Origin: Oceanisphaera sp. IT1-181
GTDB taxonomy: Bacteria; Pseudomonadota; Gammaproteobacteria; Enterobacterales; Aeromonadaceae
Assembly (NCBI RefSeq): GCF_033807535.1
Contig: NZ_CP136856.1
Location: 3,157,001-3,221,000 of the forward strand
DNA: 64,000 bases
Direction of reading: 5' to 3'
Part shown: positions 30,632 to 38,439 of the stretch, one piece after another
Layout of the letters: the number at the start of each line of letters is the position of its first letter
How positions within the stretch are numbered: the first letter of the stretch is position 1
Program-made: the position numbers and the translations under genes
Notes under the pieces: model-generated
What the model was told of the DNA's origin: nothing
Seen by the model: only the letters and a program-made list of their open reading frames with translations
Database searches by the model: none

Positions 30632-30686
30632 ATATCTTATACAAGAACCAAGCAATCTCATTACGAGCAGATGCAGGGAGCAAAGC

Positions 30687-31286
30687 ATGAACAAGGACAA
30701 CATCATGAAAGCAGCCAGCCAAAGTGTGACCTACACCACCGCAGCTTTGTTGTTCGTGTCTCTCAATGTGGCGGCAGCTAACCTGCATCAAGATATCAAC
30801 CGTATAGAGTCCAACAGCCTCAATAACATCAGCGGTATTATAGGTGTTAACACGGCTGCGGGTGATAATAATATTCAAGCTAATAATAAAAGCATTGCTA
30901 TAGGGCAACAAGCTCAAGCAATTAGCAAATCAAAAATGTATACCGAAGGTTTAAACCACAATGGAGTAGCCAGCGTACGCATTGAAGCTAACACCTTGCA
31001 CAATGCGCACGGTTTGATTTCTGTTAACCAAGTTTCTGGCTCACATAATATTCAGCTCAATGATATAAGCATTGCCTTTGGTGAGCATGCCCAAGTGCTA
31101 TCTGATATGTCATTGAGTACACGCCCGACTAACAGTTTAAATTTAATAGATGAAGACAGCGTCGGGGATAAAACATTTTATTTAGACAATAATTCATTGA
31201 AGGGCGCCAGTGGCGCCATTCAAATAAACCAAATTGCTGGTAATGGCAATATAGTAGTAAACCGGGTATCTATGCCCATTCAGTAA
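30687..31286 (+). CDS. fapB: Fap amyloid minor subunit, FapB-like
   Basis: A 199-residue secreted protein with an N-terminal signal peptide (about residues 1-31) and three imperfect repeats near residues 40-73, 99-132 and 165-198. Each has the Fap pattern ending in GxxGVNxxxGxxNIQxN (for example IGVNTAAGDNNIQANN). In Pseudomonas FapB is thought to nucleate FapC fibres. Only one small subunit precedes fapC here, so a separate fapA is missing or this gene replaces both. The start follows CAGGGAG. The repeats are less regular than in FapC, which fits a minor subunit. Confidence 0.7.
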   Translation: MNKDNIMKAASQSVTYTTAALLFVSLNVAAANLHQDINRIESNSLNNISGIIGVNTAAGDNNIQANNKSIAIGQQAQAISKSKMYTEGLNHNGVASVRIEANTLHNAHGLISVNQVSGSHNIQLNDISIAFGEHAQVLSDMSLSTRPTNSLNLIDEDSVGDKTFYLDNNSLKGASGAIQINQIAGNGNIVVNRVSMPIQ

Positions 31287-31376
31287 GCGATAACATGCAT
31301 GGTAAGAAATGAATCATGTGCTTATCGTAAACCGTTGCAGTAAATAAAACTAAAATTGCTTTCAAGGAGAGAGACA

Positions 31377-32480
31377 ATGAAAAAATTTATTATAGCCCCA
31401 GTTGCAGCCGTAGTTATGCTTGGCTTAAGTGGTACTGCCTTTGCTAGCGCAAGTGAAAATGGGTCGCATGGGACAGGCGTAGATATTTATAAGAATGTCG
31501 AAATCACTAATAAAATCGACTACAAAGGCCACGCTCACATTGGTGGTTATGTTGGAATTAATCAGCTTGGTATGGCAGTAATTGATAGTTACCAGAATAC
31601 TACCGATAACGAAGTAAGAAACACTAGAAATGAGAATAATGCTAGCGTATCCGGTGGCTCAGCCAATAATTTAAAAGGTAATAGTGGCGTTAACGTAGCG
31701 GCGGGTGACAATAACGTGCAGGCTAACAACACCGCAATAACTGCGTTAGGTAACCCGTCTCGTTCTTTATGGGGTGATAAAGGCGCCTCCGTTGACGCAG
31801 AAATTGGCTCGACACAAGTATCTGCTCTTAATAAAACCTACAATATAGGCAATCATAATAATGCCAGTATTTCTGGTGGTTCGCTCAATGGCTCAGCCGG
31901 TAACTTAGGTGCCAACGTGGCTTCGGGTAACGGCAACGTACAAGCCAATAACTTTGCTGTATCCTACGGTAAAGATACTAATTTAGCAGTGTCTACCGTT
32001 GATAACAAGCAGTTTACTACCGGTAACTATACCCTAAACGAAACTCAAATGAAAAAGACTGAAGGTAAATCTATAAATATGTCTTTATCAGGTAAGGTTA
32101 ATGGTACATATAATGGTAATAGCGAACAAAGCAACGACGTTTACCCAGAAATCTGGCAAGGACCAAGTGGACAGGCAGACCAGAATCACCCAGGTGGTCA
32201 AGATTACTGGGGCCATGCGGACTTTGACAGAAGCCCAGATGATGCGGGCGTTGAAAGCCACTTTAAGTTTGCCGAGAACGGAGACATTGATTTAGGTACT
32301 GTTACTTTGTCTGGCAACTTAGCGGTAGTGAATCACATTGTTGGTCGTACTAACGTCAACAACGCTAGCATTAGCGGTGGCTCATTAAATAACGCGGCCG
32401 GTAATATCGGCGTAAACGTGGCATCAGGTACGAATAACCTGCAAAGCAACAGCATGGCATTGAGTGTTGGTAATATGTAA
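31377..32480 (+). CDS. fapC: Fap functional amyloid major subunit FapC
   Basis: A 367-residue secreted protein, the likely main component of extracellular amyloid fibres in biofilms. After a Sec signal (1-24, cut after AFA) come three very similar repeats at about 87-125, 161-198 and 328-365, each NNASxSGGS followed by GVNVAxGxxNxQxN. The linkers are about 35 and 129 residues; the second is polar and rich in Gly, Asp and Gln. The protein has no cysteine, unlike Pseudomonas FapC, which ends in a CxxC motif. The start MKKFIIAP follows AAGGAGAG; seven upstream codons were rejected. A terminator-like hairpin follows directly. Confidence 0.9.
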   Translation: MKKFIIAPVAAVVMLGLSGTAFASASENGSHGTGVDIYKNVEITNKIDYKGHAHIGGYVGINQLGMAVIDSYQNTTDNEVRNTRNENNASVSGGSANNLKGNSGVNVAAGDNNVQANNTAITALGNPSRSLWGDKGASVDAEIGSTQVSALNKTYNIGNHNNASISGGSLNGSAGNLGANVASGNGNVQANNFAVSYGKDTNLAVSTVDNKQFTTGNYTLNETQMKKTEGKSINMSLSGKVNGTYNGNSEQSNDVYPEIWQGPSGQADQNHPGGQDYWGHADFDRSPDDAGVESHFKFAENGDIDLGTVTLSGNLAVVNHIVGRTNVNNASISGGSLNNAAGNIGVNVASGTNNLQSNSMALSVGNM

Positions 32481-32487
32481 CACTTGA

Positions 32488-32528
32488 CTACTGGGCTCCG
32501 GAGTAATCCGGAGCCCTTTATTTTTTGT
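32488..32528 (+). terminator. Terminator/attenuator between fapC and fapD
   Basis: GGGCTCCGG and CCGGAGCCC form a strong hairpin followed by TTTATTTTTTG, within 50 bases of the fapC stop and inside the operon. It should let fapBC be transcribed far more than the export genes. Confidence 0.85.
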
Positions 32529-32541
32529 TAAGGGAACAGCA

Positions 32542-33228
32542 ATGAAGTTACTCTTAATTAGCGTGTTACTCTCTTTTTCATATTCAACTATGGCTGCCAA
32601 TATTAATATGACAGGCATAGTATCAGGCGTAGGCGGTTCCAGTAAAAAAGTAATCAGCCTAGCCGAACGTCGTTTTATTGGCGTAGAACAACAACAAACA
32701 GACTTTAGCTGCGGCGCAGCCTCTGTCGCTACTATATTAAAATATTCTTATAACATACCGACTAACGAAAAGTGGGTAATGGATGGCATGCTGGCTATGT
32801 CTAATCCTGAGCTGGTAGCTCAATATGGCTTTTCCATGTTAGACATGAAAAACTATGTTGAAATGCTCGGTATGGAAGCAAAAGGTTTTAAAGTTTCCGC
32901 AGAAAACATTGATCAATTAACAATCCCTTCTATAGTACTACTCGATCTTAAAGGGTTTCACCACTTTGTGGTACTTAAAAAAATTGATAGTGAAAAAAGA
33001 GTTTATTTAGCCGATCCAGCACTGGGCAATAAAATAATTGAAATGGACGAGTTTTTGGCTGGCTGGAATAATATCATACTAGCAATTGTTGGTGAAGGTT
33101 ATGATAAACACTCTATTTTAGCCAACCCTGCATTACCACTAACCGCACGAGGCCGAGACGGACGTTTTGTACCTGTGTCTGATGCTGCCTTAATGGAGTT
33201 TGGTTTTAACTATAAAGATTTATTGTGA
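32542..33228 (+). CDS. fapD: Fap C39-type peptidase FapD
   Basis: A 228-residue periplasmic protein with a signal peptide (1-18) and a C39 papain-like domain. The catalytic Cys is in TDFSCGAASVATIL, the His in GFHHFVVLKK and the Asp in VYLADPALG. In Pseudomonas FapD is needed for fibre formation and is thought to process a Fap protein or FapF. It begins after AAGGGAACAGC and directly follows the intra-operon hairpin. Confidence 0.88.
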   Translation: MKLLLISVLLSFSYSTMAANINMTGIVSGVGGSSKKVISLAERRFIGVEQQQTDFSCGAASVATILKYSYNIPTNEKWVMDGMLAMSNPELVAQYGFSMLDMKNYVEMLGMEAKGFKVSAENIDQLTIPSIVLLDLKGFHHFVVLKKIDSEKRVYLADPALGNKIIEMDEFLAGWNNIILAIVGEGYDKHSILANPALPLTARGRDGRFVPVSDAALMEFGFNYKDLL

Positions 33229-33235
33229 GGCAATC

Positions 33236-33973
33236 ATGAAAAAAATTTCAGGTTTATTGGCTCTAATATCCAGTGTCGGTCTAGTGCAAGCATCTGAGAT
33301 ACCCGCTCCTTTCAATAACCACGATATTGGCGTGTTATTAGCTGATGACGTATTAGGTGCACAGCGGGGTAAGTTTGTTGCCGGCCCTAAAGCTCATTAC
33401 TTTGGCATTGAATTTATTACTTCAGTAGTGGGCCCAAATGGCAGCATAATGACCAGTGGCATGCAATTAAATGTTAATTTCAATCGCAATAATCCCGCTA
33501 TTAGCATGAGCGGCTATGGCAATGATGTCTCTTTGACATCAGACTCCCATCAAGGCAACGCTGGCACTAACAATCAACTACCTAATGGCAGTGGTTTAGT
33601 TCAGGTCGCGCAAATCGCGGGCAACGCCAACACTGGCATCAACGACTTAATGTTTGTACCCGGTCAGATGCAAACGAAAGGCTCATCTCTCAATCAAGGG
33701 CATTATCAGCTCAACTTGCCTGATGGCATGGTGCGTTATGACTTCAATAACGGCAGTCTGGGGATGACATACTCTTCTAAAGATGGCAACCTTAGCTCAA
33801 CACAAATGTTGCGAGGCAGTAACGGTAACCAAGGTTTTGTGCAACAACTTAGTATTGCCGATAATAATAAGTTAATTTCCAATCAGACTAAATTTTATAT
33901 GGGCGACCAGCTGGGCTCCTATGCTGACTTGGCAGAGACCCTGCGGCAGCAACTACCCATGGGAGCTCGGTAA
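33236..33973 (+). CDS. fapE: Fap fibre-associated protein FapE
   Basis: A 245-residue secreted protein with a signal peptide (1-19, ending VQA). It has an LxAQRGKFV motif near residue 45 and a stretch GLVQVAQIAGNANTGIN that resembles the Fap repeat pattern. In Pseudomonas FapE is a minor fibre component. Identification rests on position between fapD and fapF and on these motifs. The start MKKISGLL lies five bases after the fapD stop, with GTGAGG as ribosome site. Confidence 0.75.
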   Translation: MKKISGLLALISSVGLVQASEIPAPFNNHDIGVLLADDVLGAQRGKFVAGPKAHYFGIEFITSVVGPNGSIMTSGMQLNVNFNRNNPAISMSGYGNDVSLTSDSHQGNAGTNNQLPNGSGLVQVAQIAGNANTGINDLMFVPGQMQTKGSSLNQGHYQLNLPDGMVRYDFNNGSLGMTYSSKDGNLSSTQMLRGSNGNQGFVQQLSIADNNKLISNQTKFYMGDQLGSYADLAETLRQQLPMGAR

Positions 33974-34000
33974 AAATCACTTAACATGCAGGGATTGCGC

Positions 34001-35179
34001 ATGAAAAAAACGATAATAGCGTTAGCGGTATTGAGTAGTTTTTCAACTTTAGCGATAGCACAAGAAGCCTCTTTGGGAACCGAAGAGGCTTTATTGCAAC
34101 AGCAACTTGATAATTTACGCCAACAGCTTATCCAACAAAATCAGCAGCTTCATCACTTACAAAACAGCATCAGCACTAGTCAACAGCAGTCAGCTACGCC
34201 AGATACCACAGGCCGCGTTAGTGGTGACCGACGAGAGCCAGCACCAAGCCCATCTACTGAAGGCTTAATGATAGAACAGCATAACGTGTTTGATCGTAAA
34301 TTTAGCCTCGACTTGGGGGTTAGTTACGCCTATTACGATCGAAAACAGCTATTGCTGCGCGGCTTAGTGGTTTATGACGCCATTTTTCTCGGTAAAATTG
34401 ACACGGATCGCATTCGCTCCCATCAGTGGACCGCAGACGTAACAGGCCGCTATACCTTTAACGATCGCTGGCAGGCGGAATTAAAAATACCTTATATTTA
34501 TCGTTATATGGACTATAACGCGAGTGACGATAAAACAGGTATCGCCGTTGCTAGCTTACAAGATGGCAATATTGGCGATATCAGTGGCGCCGTTTATTAC
34601 CGCCTCCTGACCGAAACCAATAGTCGTCCCGATTTAGTCTGGAACTTTAGAGCCACAGCCCCTACTGGGCGCGACCCTTTCGGTATTCCCAATACTCCTA
34701 ATGCTGCTACAAACCTGAACGATGTTCCTTCTCAGCTTGCTACTGGTACTGGCTTATGGGGGCTATCGACGGGCTTCTCGGCGGTAAAAACAGTAGACCC
34801 TGCCATTTTATTTGCCAGTGTCGATTACACGCATTATTTAAAAGGCAGTTTTGACGATATCTCAGCCGGCAAAGGCCAACCTGGTGATGTGCAACTTGGC
34901 GACTCTTTGGGTTACGGTTTAGGTATTGCTTTTGCGCTTAGTGAGCGCTTAAGTTTATCCCTCAACTTTAACCAAAGTTTTAACCTTGAAGCTAAACAGA
35001 CAGATGGCAATAACAACTTGATCAAGGTGCCCGGCACCAACGGCAACTCCGCCACTATGGGCATGGGCGTGACTTGGGCCATAGACGACAATTTATCCAT
35101 GGTGGTTAATTGGGCAGCGGGTTTAACGCAAGATGCGCCTGACTACGTGGTGGGTGTGCGCTTCCCGTATCGCTTTTAA
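34001..35179 (+). CDS. fapF: Fap outer-membrane export porin FapF
   Basis: A 392-residue outer-membrane beta-barrel that in Pseudomonas forms the trimeric pore for Fap subunits. After the signal peptide (1-21) comes a coiled coil (about 30-65, Leu/Gln heptads such as QQQLDNLRQQLIQQNQQLHH), then a Pro/Ser linker (plug) and a barrel with alternating aromatic strands, ending VVGVRFPYRF with a terminal Phe as barrel proteins do. The start MKKTIIAL was chosen over a Met five codons upstream. Last gene before a strong terminator. Confidence 0.88.
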   Translation: MKKTIIALAVLSSFSTLAIAQEASLGTEEALLQQQLDNLRQQLIQQNQQLHHLQNSISTSQQQSATPDTTGRVSGDRREPAPSPSTEGLMIEQHNVFDRKFSLDLGVSYAYYDRKQLLLRGLVVYDAIFLGKIDTDRIRSHQWTADVTGRYTFNDRWQAELKIPYIYRYMDYNASDDKTGIAVASLQDGNIGDISGAVYYRLLTETNSRPDLVWNFRATAPTGRDPFGIPNTPNAATNLNDVPSQLATGTGLWGLSTGFSAVKTVDPAILFASVDYTHYLKGSFDDISAGKGQPGDVQLGDSLGYGLGIAFALSERLSLSLNFNQSFNLEAKQTDGNNNLIKVPGTNGNSATMGMGVTWAIDDNLSMVVNWAAGLTQDAPDYVVGVRFPYRF

Positions 35180-35203
35180 TGCATTAAAAGTACTCACACT
35201 GCT

Positions 35204-35244
35204 AACAAGGCCCTCCTTTGTCAAAAAAGAGGGCCTTGTTGTTT
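35204..35244 (+). terminator. Terminator of the Fap operon
   Basis: ACAAGGCCCTC and GAGGGCCTTGT pair around an A-rich loop, followed by TGTTGTTT, 25 bases after fapF. Confidence 0.9.
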
Positions 35245-35271
35245 AGTCTGTTGCCTACCTAGGGCACATTG

Positions 35272-35406
35272 ATGCACTACACTAGTAAAGTGCTGGCAGA
35301 AGAAACTGTGGCAGTGTTTAAGCCGACTGAAGCGCTAAATTGGCTTACCAAGCGAAGTAATGGCACACTCAGTTTAGGCCATAGAGAAGGAGAAACATTA
35401 TGGTAG
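35272..35406 (+). CDS. Small ORF overlapping the CBS gene start
   Basis: A 44-codon frame (MHYTSKVLAEETVAVF... ending GETLW) that fills the gap between the fap terminator and the next gene. Its last codons contain that gene's ribosome site, and its TAG overlaps that gene's ATG region (35400-35406). AGGG lies eight bases before its own start. Unknown product; no signal peptide. It could be a real small protein or a translated leader that couples to the CBS gene. Confidence 0.4.
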   Translation: MHYTSKVLAEETVAVFKPTEALNWLTKRSNGTLSLGHREGETLW

Positions 35407-35813
35407 TGGCAACGGTAAGCGAGATCATGCGGCGTAGTATTCCGTTACTCACGGCTGACATGTCGATCACTGAGGCGCTGGATAAATTATTGGCTTCTGA
35501 CCTAAGTGGCCTGCCTGTAGTGGATACGCAGCGCAAGATCATCGGCTTTCTTTCCGAGCAAGACTGTATCCCTAATTTGGTTAAAGCCAGCTATCACTGC
35601 GACAACCGCGTGACGGTCAATGACTTAATGTATAAAGAGCCGCTAACCGTATCACCCGATACTGGTGTATTTGAACTGGCACGCATGATGGGTGGTGCCA
35701 AGCCCAAACTGTATCCGGTAATAGAAGACGATAAAGTGATTGGCATAGTCACTCGCCACCAAGTGATGCAATTTCTTAACGAACAGCTACAGAATTGCTC
35801 TATTAGTTACTAA
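35400..35813 (+). CDS. CBS-pair domain protein
   Basis: A 137-residue protein that is almost entirely two CBS domains (about 5-60 and 70-130), with VSEIMRRSIPLL and VNDLMYKEPLTVS as the domain starts and GLPVVDTQRKIIGFLSEQD and YPVIEDDKVIGIVTR as the cores. Such stand-alone Bateman modules bind adenine nucleotides and usually regulate another protein, which cannot be named here. The start has a strong AAGGAG site. A terminator follows. Confidence 0.85.
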   Translation: MVVATVSEIMRRSIPLLTADMSITEALDKLLASDLSGLPVVDTQRKIIGFLSEQDCIPNLVKASYHCDNRVTVNDLMYKEPLTVSPDTGVFELARMMGGAKPKLYPVIEDDKVIGIVTRHQVMQFLNEQLQNCSISY

Positions 35814-35846
35814 TACTCGGCTTACTTATAAATAAAAATGACTAGA

Positions 35847-35880
35847 TAAAAACGGGAACCTTTAGGTTCCCGTTTTTATT
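35847..35880. terminator. Bidirectional terminator
   Basis: AAAAACGGGAACC and GGTTCCCGTTTTT form a perfect hairpin flanked by A and T runs. It can stop the CBS gene on plus and asnA on minus. Confidence 0.9.
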
Positions 35881-35942
35881 GGTTGGCTATCTGTAATTAA
35901 TTATTAAAAACGAATATGCACAATTGTATATAATGCTCAGCG

Positions 35943-36935
35943 TTATAGGATGCCATCAATTGCATCGTGCAGTTCTGCAGGCCAAACCCCGCACTGCACC
36001 TGACCAATGTGCGATAGCTGCAGCAATAACATGGCCAAGCGAGACTGACCAATACCGCCGCCCACTGTCTGTGGCAGATCACCAGCTAACAGCGCTTGAT
36101 GCCATTCTTGAGTGGCTCTGTCTTCTTGGCCGGTTAGCGCCAGCTGATAACGTAATGCTTCTTTATCTACGCGGATACCCATGGAAGATAACTCGAAGGC
36201 ATTTTCTAAAATTGGGTTCCAAACTAAGATATCGCCGTTTAAGCCGCATAAGCCATCAACACCCAAGCTCGACCAGTCATCATAATCGGGCGCTCGCACA
36301 TCATGACTGTCGCCATGGCTTAGCTGACAACCTATGCCAATTAAGAATACCGCACCGAATTCTTTGGCAATGGCGCGCTCACGACCCTTAGCATCTAAAT
36401 CTGGATAGCGACTCAATAACTCTTCGGCGTGCAAAATATGAATTTGCTCGGGCAAGAAAGGCGTTAAACCGTATTGCTTAGCCGCCGCCATTTCCGTTTG
36501 CTTGATGGCGCCATAAATTTTATTGACCACCGTCATCAAGAAATCGACGTTGCGCTCTTGCTCCGACATCACCAGCTCCCAATCCCACTGATCCACATAT
36601 ACGGAGTGGATGGGGCTTAAGCTATCTTCATCTGGGCGCAGGGCTTTCATGTTTGTATAAATGCCCTCACCTGCTTCAAACTCAAAGCGAGCTAAGGTGT
36701 GGCGCTTCCACTTAGCCAACGAATGCACCACTTCAAACGTGGAGTGCGGAATGGCCTTAACTTTTACCTGCACCGCTTTTTCTGAACCCGATAGGTTGTC
36801 TTGCATGCCATCGCCTAGGCGACTAAGAATAGGAGCTTGCACTTCCAACAGGTTGAGCTGCTGCGCCAATTGATCGGAGAAATACTCTTTCACAAAACGG
36901 ATCTGGCGTTGGCGTTCAATATAGGATTGCTTCAT
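35943..36935 (-). CDS. asnA: Aspartate-ammonia ligase (asparagine synthetase A)
   Basis: Makes asparagine from aspartate, ammonia and ATP in the cytoplasm. The protein is 330 residues from the start MKQSYIERQRQI, the same length as in E. coli. I preferred this start, preceded by AGGTGA, over a GTG three codons upstream. Conserved parts include KWKRHTLARFEF, LRPDEDSLSPIHSVYVDQWD and the C-terminal GGGIGQSRLAMLLLQL. Divergent from its regulator asnC with about 140 bases between. Confidence 0.97.
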   Translation of the reverse strand: MKQSYIERQRQIRFVKEYFSDQLAQQLNLLEVQAPILSRLGDGMQDNLSGSEKAVQVKVKAIPHSTFEVVHSLAKWKRHTLARFEFEAGEGIYTNMKALRPDEDSLSPIHSVYVDQWDWELVMSEQERNVDFLMTVVNKIYGAIKQTEMAAAKQYGLTPFLPEQIHILHAEELLSRYPDLDAKGRERAIAKEFGAVFLIGIGCQLSHGDSHDVRAPDYDDWSSLGVDGLCGLNGDILVWNPILENAFELSSMGIRVDKEALRYQLALTGQEDRATQEWHQALLAGDLPQTVGGGIGQSRLAMLLLQLSHIGQVQCGVWPAELHDAIDGIL

Positions 36936-37073
36936 CTCATTCACCTAGGTTGCTGTTGGTTTTAGTGAATAATCAGCCAAGCTGCCCTTATATTCAACAT
37001 TAGATAGAAAAAATGCCAAACTTAATCTAAATTAACTAATTAAATCGCCTTTTTTTTGCAGGATCATCAAAAT

Positions 37074-37547
37074 ATGGTGGAAAAAAGTGGTGTTCATTAT
37101 CGAATCGATAATCTGGATAAATCGATCTTGATGGCATTGATGGAAAATGCGCGCGCCCCTTATGCGGAGTTGGCCAAGCGCTTTACGGTAAGCCCTGGCA
37201 CCATACACGTGCGGGTGGAGAAGATGAAACAAGCCGGCATTATCGAAGGCACCCGAGTGCAAGTGAACTCAAAAAAGCTCGGTTACGATGTGTGCTGTTT
37301 TATCGGTATTATTTTAAAAAGTGCCCGCGATTATCCGGCCGCCTTGGCCAAACTAGAACAATTAGAAGAGGTGGTAGAGGCCTACTACACCACGGGGCAA
37401 TACAATATTTTCATTAAGGTGATGACCCGCTCCATCGATGAGTTACAGCAAGTGTTAGTGCACAGACTGCAAACCATTGATGAAATTCAGTCCACCGAAA
37501 CCCTGATCTCACTCCAACAACCCATTGACCGAGATGTGACGCCTTAA
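37074..37547 (+). CDS. asnC: Lrp/AsnC-family regulator AsnC
   Basis: In E. coli the asparagine-responsive activator of asnA. The 157-residue protein has an N-terminal HTH (YAELAKRFTVSPGTIHVRV) followed by VEKMKQAGIIEG, and the RAM ligand domain (YYTTGQYNIFIKVMTRSID). It follows the E. coli protein through most of its length. I placed the start at the ATG at 37074 with GGATC upstream; a TTG further left gives only six extra residues. The divergent asnA gene and the A/T-rich interval fit the classical arrangement. Confidence 0.95.
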   Translation: MVEKSGVHYRIDNLDKSILMALMENARAPYAELAKRFTVSPGTIHVRVEKMKQAGIIEGTRVQVNSKKLGYDVCCFIGIILKSARDYPAALAKLEQLEEVVEAYYTTGQYNIFIKVMTRSIDELQQVLVHRLQTIDEIQSTETLISLQQPIDRDVTP

Positions 37548-37551
37548 GCTT

Positions 37552-37703
37552 CTCGTGAGGCGTGAAGAGTGAGGAAAATAACCTAAACCGGGCAATAAGA
37601 AAGCATCTAATGGCTTAGATGCTTTCTTTTTTCGCTACCAGCGTGTGCTTAAGCTATGTTTGGCGCTACAGACTTCCGACTTCCCTCACGCCTTACTCTT
37701 CAC
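37552..37703. repeat. Inverted GTGAGG/CCTCAC repeats around the asnC terminator
   Basis: The left arm (37552-37576) contains CGTGAGGCGTGAAGAGTGAG and the right arm (37676-37703) contains TCACGCCTTACTCTTCACGG, nearly its reverse complement with the units in changed order. The pair encloses the asnC terminator, between convergent genes, like the pair at 19018-19104. Confidence 0.5.
37598..37632 (+). terminator. Terminator of asnC
   Basis: AGAAAGCATCTAA and TTAGATGCTTTCT pair fully and are followed by TTTT on the plus strand, about 50 bases after the asnC stop. Confidence 0.9.
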
Positions 37704-37714
37704 GGTCGCTTAAC

Positions 37715-38212
37715 TTACTTCTTAGCGGCGGTCAGCTTGTCTTGCATCTGTTTGATGCGCAGTTGCTTGAGCTTGTTATCGGCGCTAATTTTTTCGAGAG
37801 TGGCGGCTTTTAGTGCTTTATCGTCTATTTGCTCAGCCTTGTGTTCAGCCATGAGCTTGCGCAGCAACATGCTTTGCTCAGCTGATGCTAATCGTGCTTG
37901 ATAGCTGGCAATAAATTGCGCCTTTAACTCTGGCGTCTCTAGCTTTTCTAACCGCGTCTCAAGGTATTTATCGAAACGGCCCGCGTCCATCATAACGCCA
38001 TCCATACCATAATGACGCTGCCCGTGAGCACCGGATTTATGCATACCCTTATAGCCCATTTCACAGCCTGCTTTCATGGGCCCATATTTGCCATGGTGAG
38101 CGTTACCTTGTTCGGCTTGCTGCTCGGTGGCAGCGGGCTCAGCCAGTACTAAAGCAGGGGCAGCCAACAGGCTAGTGGCAAGTAACAAAGCGCTATATTT
38201 AATTTTCATCAT
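37715..38212 (-). CDS. Spy/CpxP-like periplasmic protein, His- and Met-rich
   Basis: A 165-residue exported protein (signal peptide 1-24, ALVLA|EP). The first mature half is rich in His, Met and Gly (HHGKYGPMKAGCEMGYKGMH), which may bind metal. The second half is helical and highly charged (KYLETRLEKLETPELKAQFI, then LRIKQMQDKL), like the Spy/CpxP fold of ATP-independent chaperones. I cannot place it closer. It is divergent from an OmpR-type two-component system with 227 bases between, which suggests it is a target or an accessory inhibitor of that system. Confidence 0.65.
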   Translation of the reverse strand: MMKIKYSALLLATSLLAAPALVLAEPAATEQQAEQGNAHHGKYGPMKAGCEMGYKGMHKSGAHGQRHYGMDGVMMDAGRFDKYLETRLEKLETPELKAQFIASYQARLASAEQSMLLRKLMAEHKAEQIDDKALKAATLEKISADNKLKQLRIKQMQDKLTAAKK

Positions 38213-38439
38213 AATGACCTCAACAGGGGTGGACTTGATTGTTATTAAAACAGCTAACTGTCAGCAAACTGTGTCAGATAACACTTATCTTGTCACAAAG
38301 TGTGCCGTCACTTATACCGTAACCTATGCCAACAATCGGGCTTGTCATACTTTGACATTCTTTCTGACTGCTTGGTGCTTATACTGGCGCCATATTTATA
38401 GGTAGCGGTGATAAGTAGTAGCTATTAAGAGGGGAAAAC

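Noticed and set aside
31377..32480. Regular repeats that might suggest a CRISPR or DNA satellite
   Set aside because: They are protein-level repeats in frame, of unequal spacing and with synonymous differences, typical of FapC.
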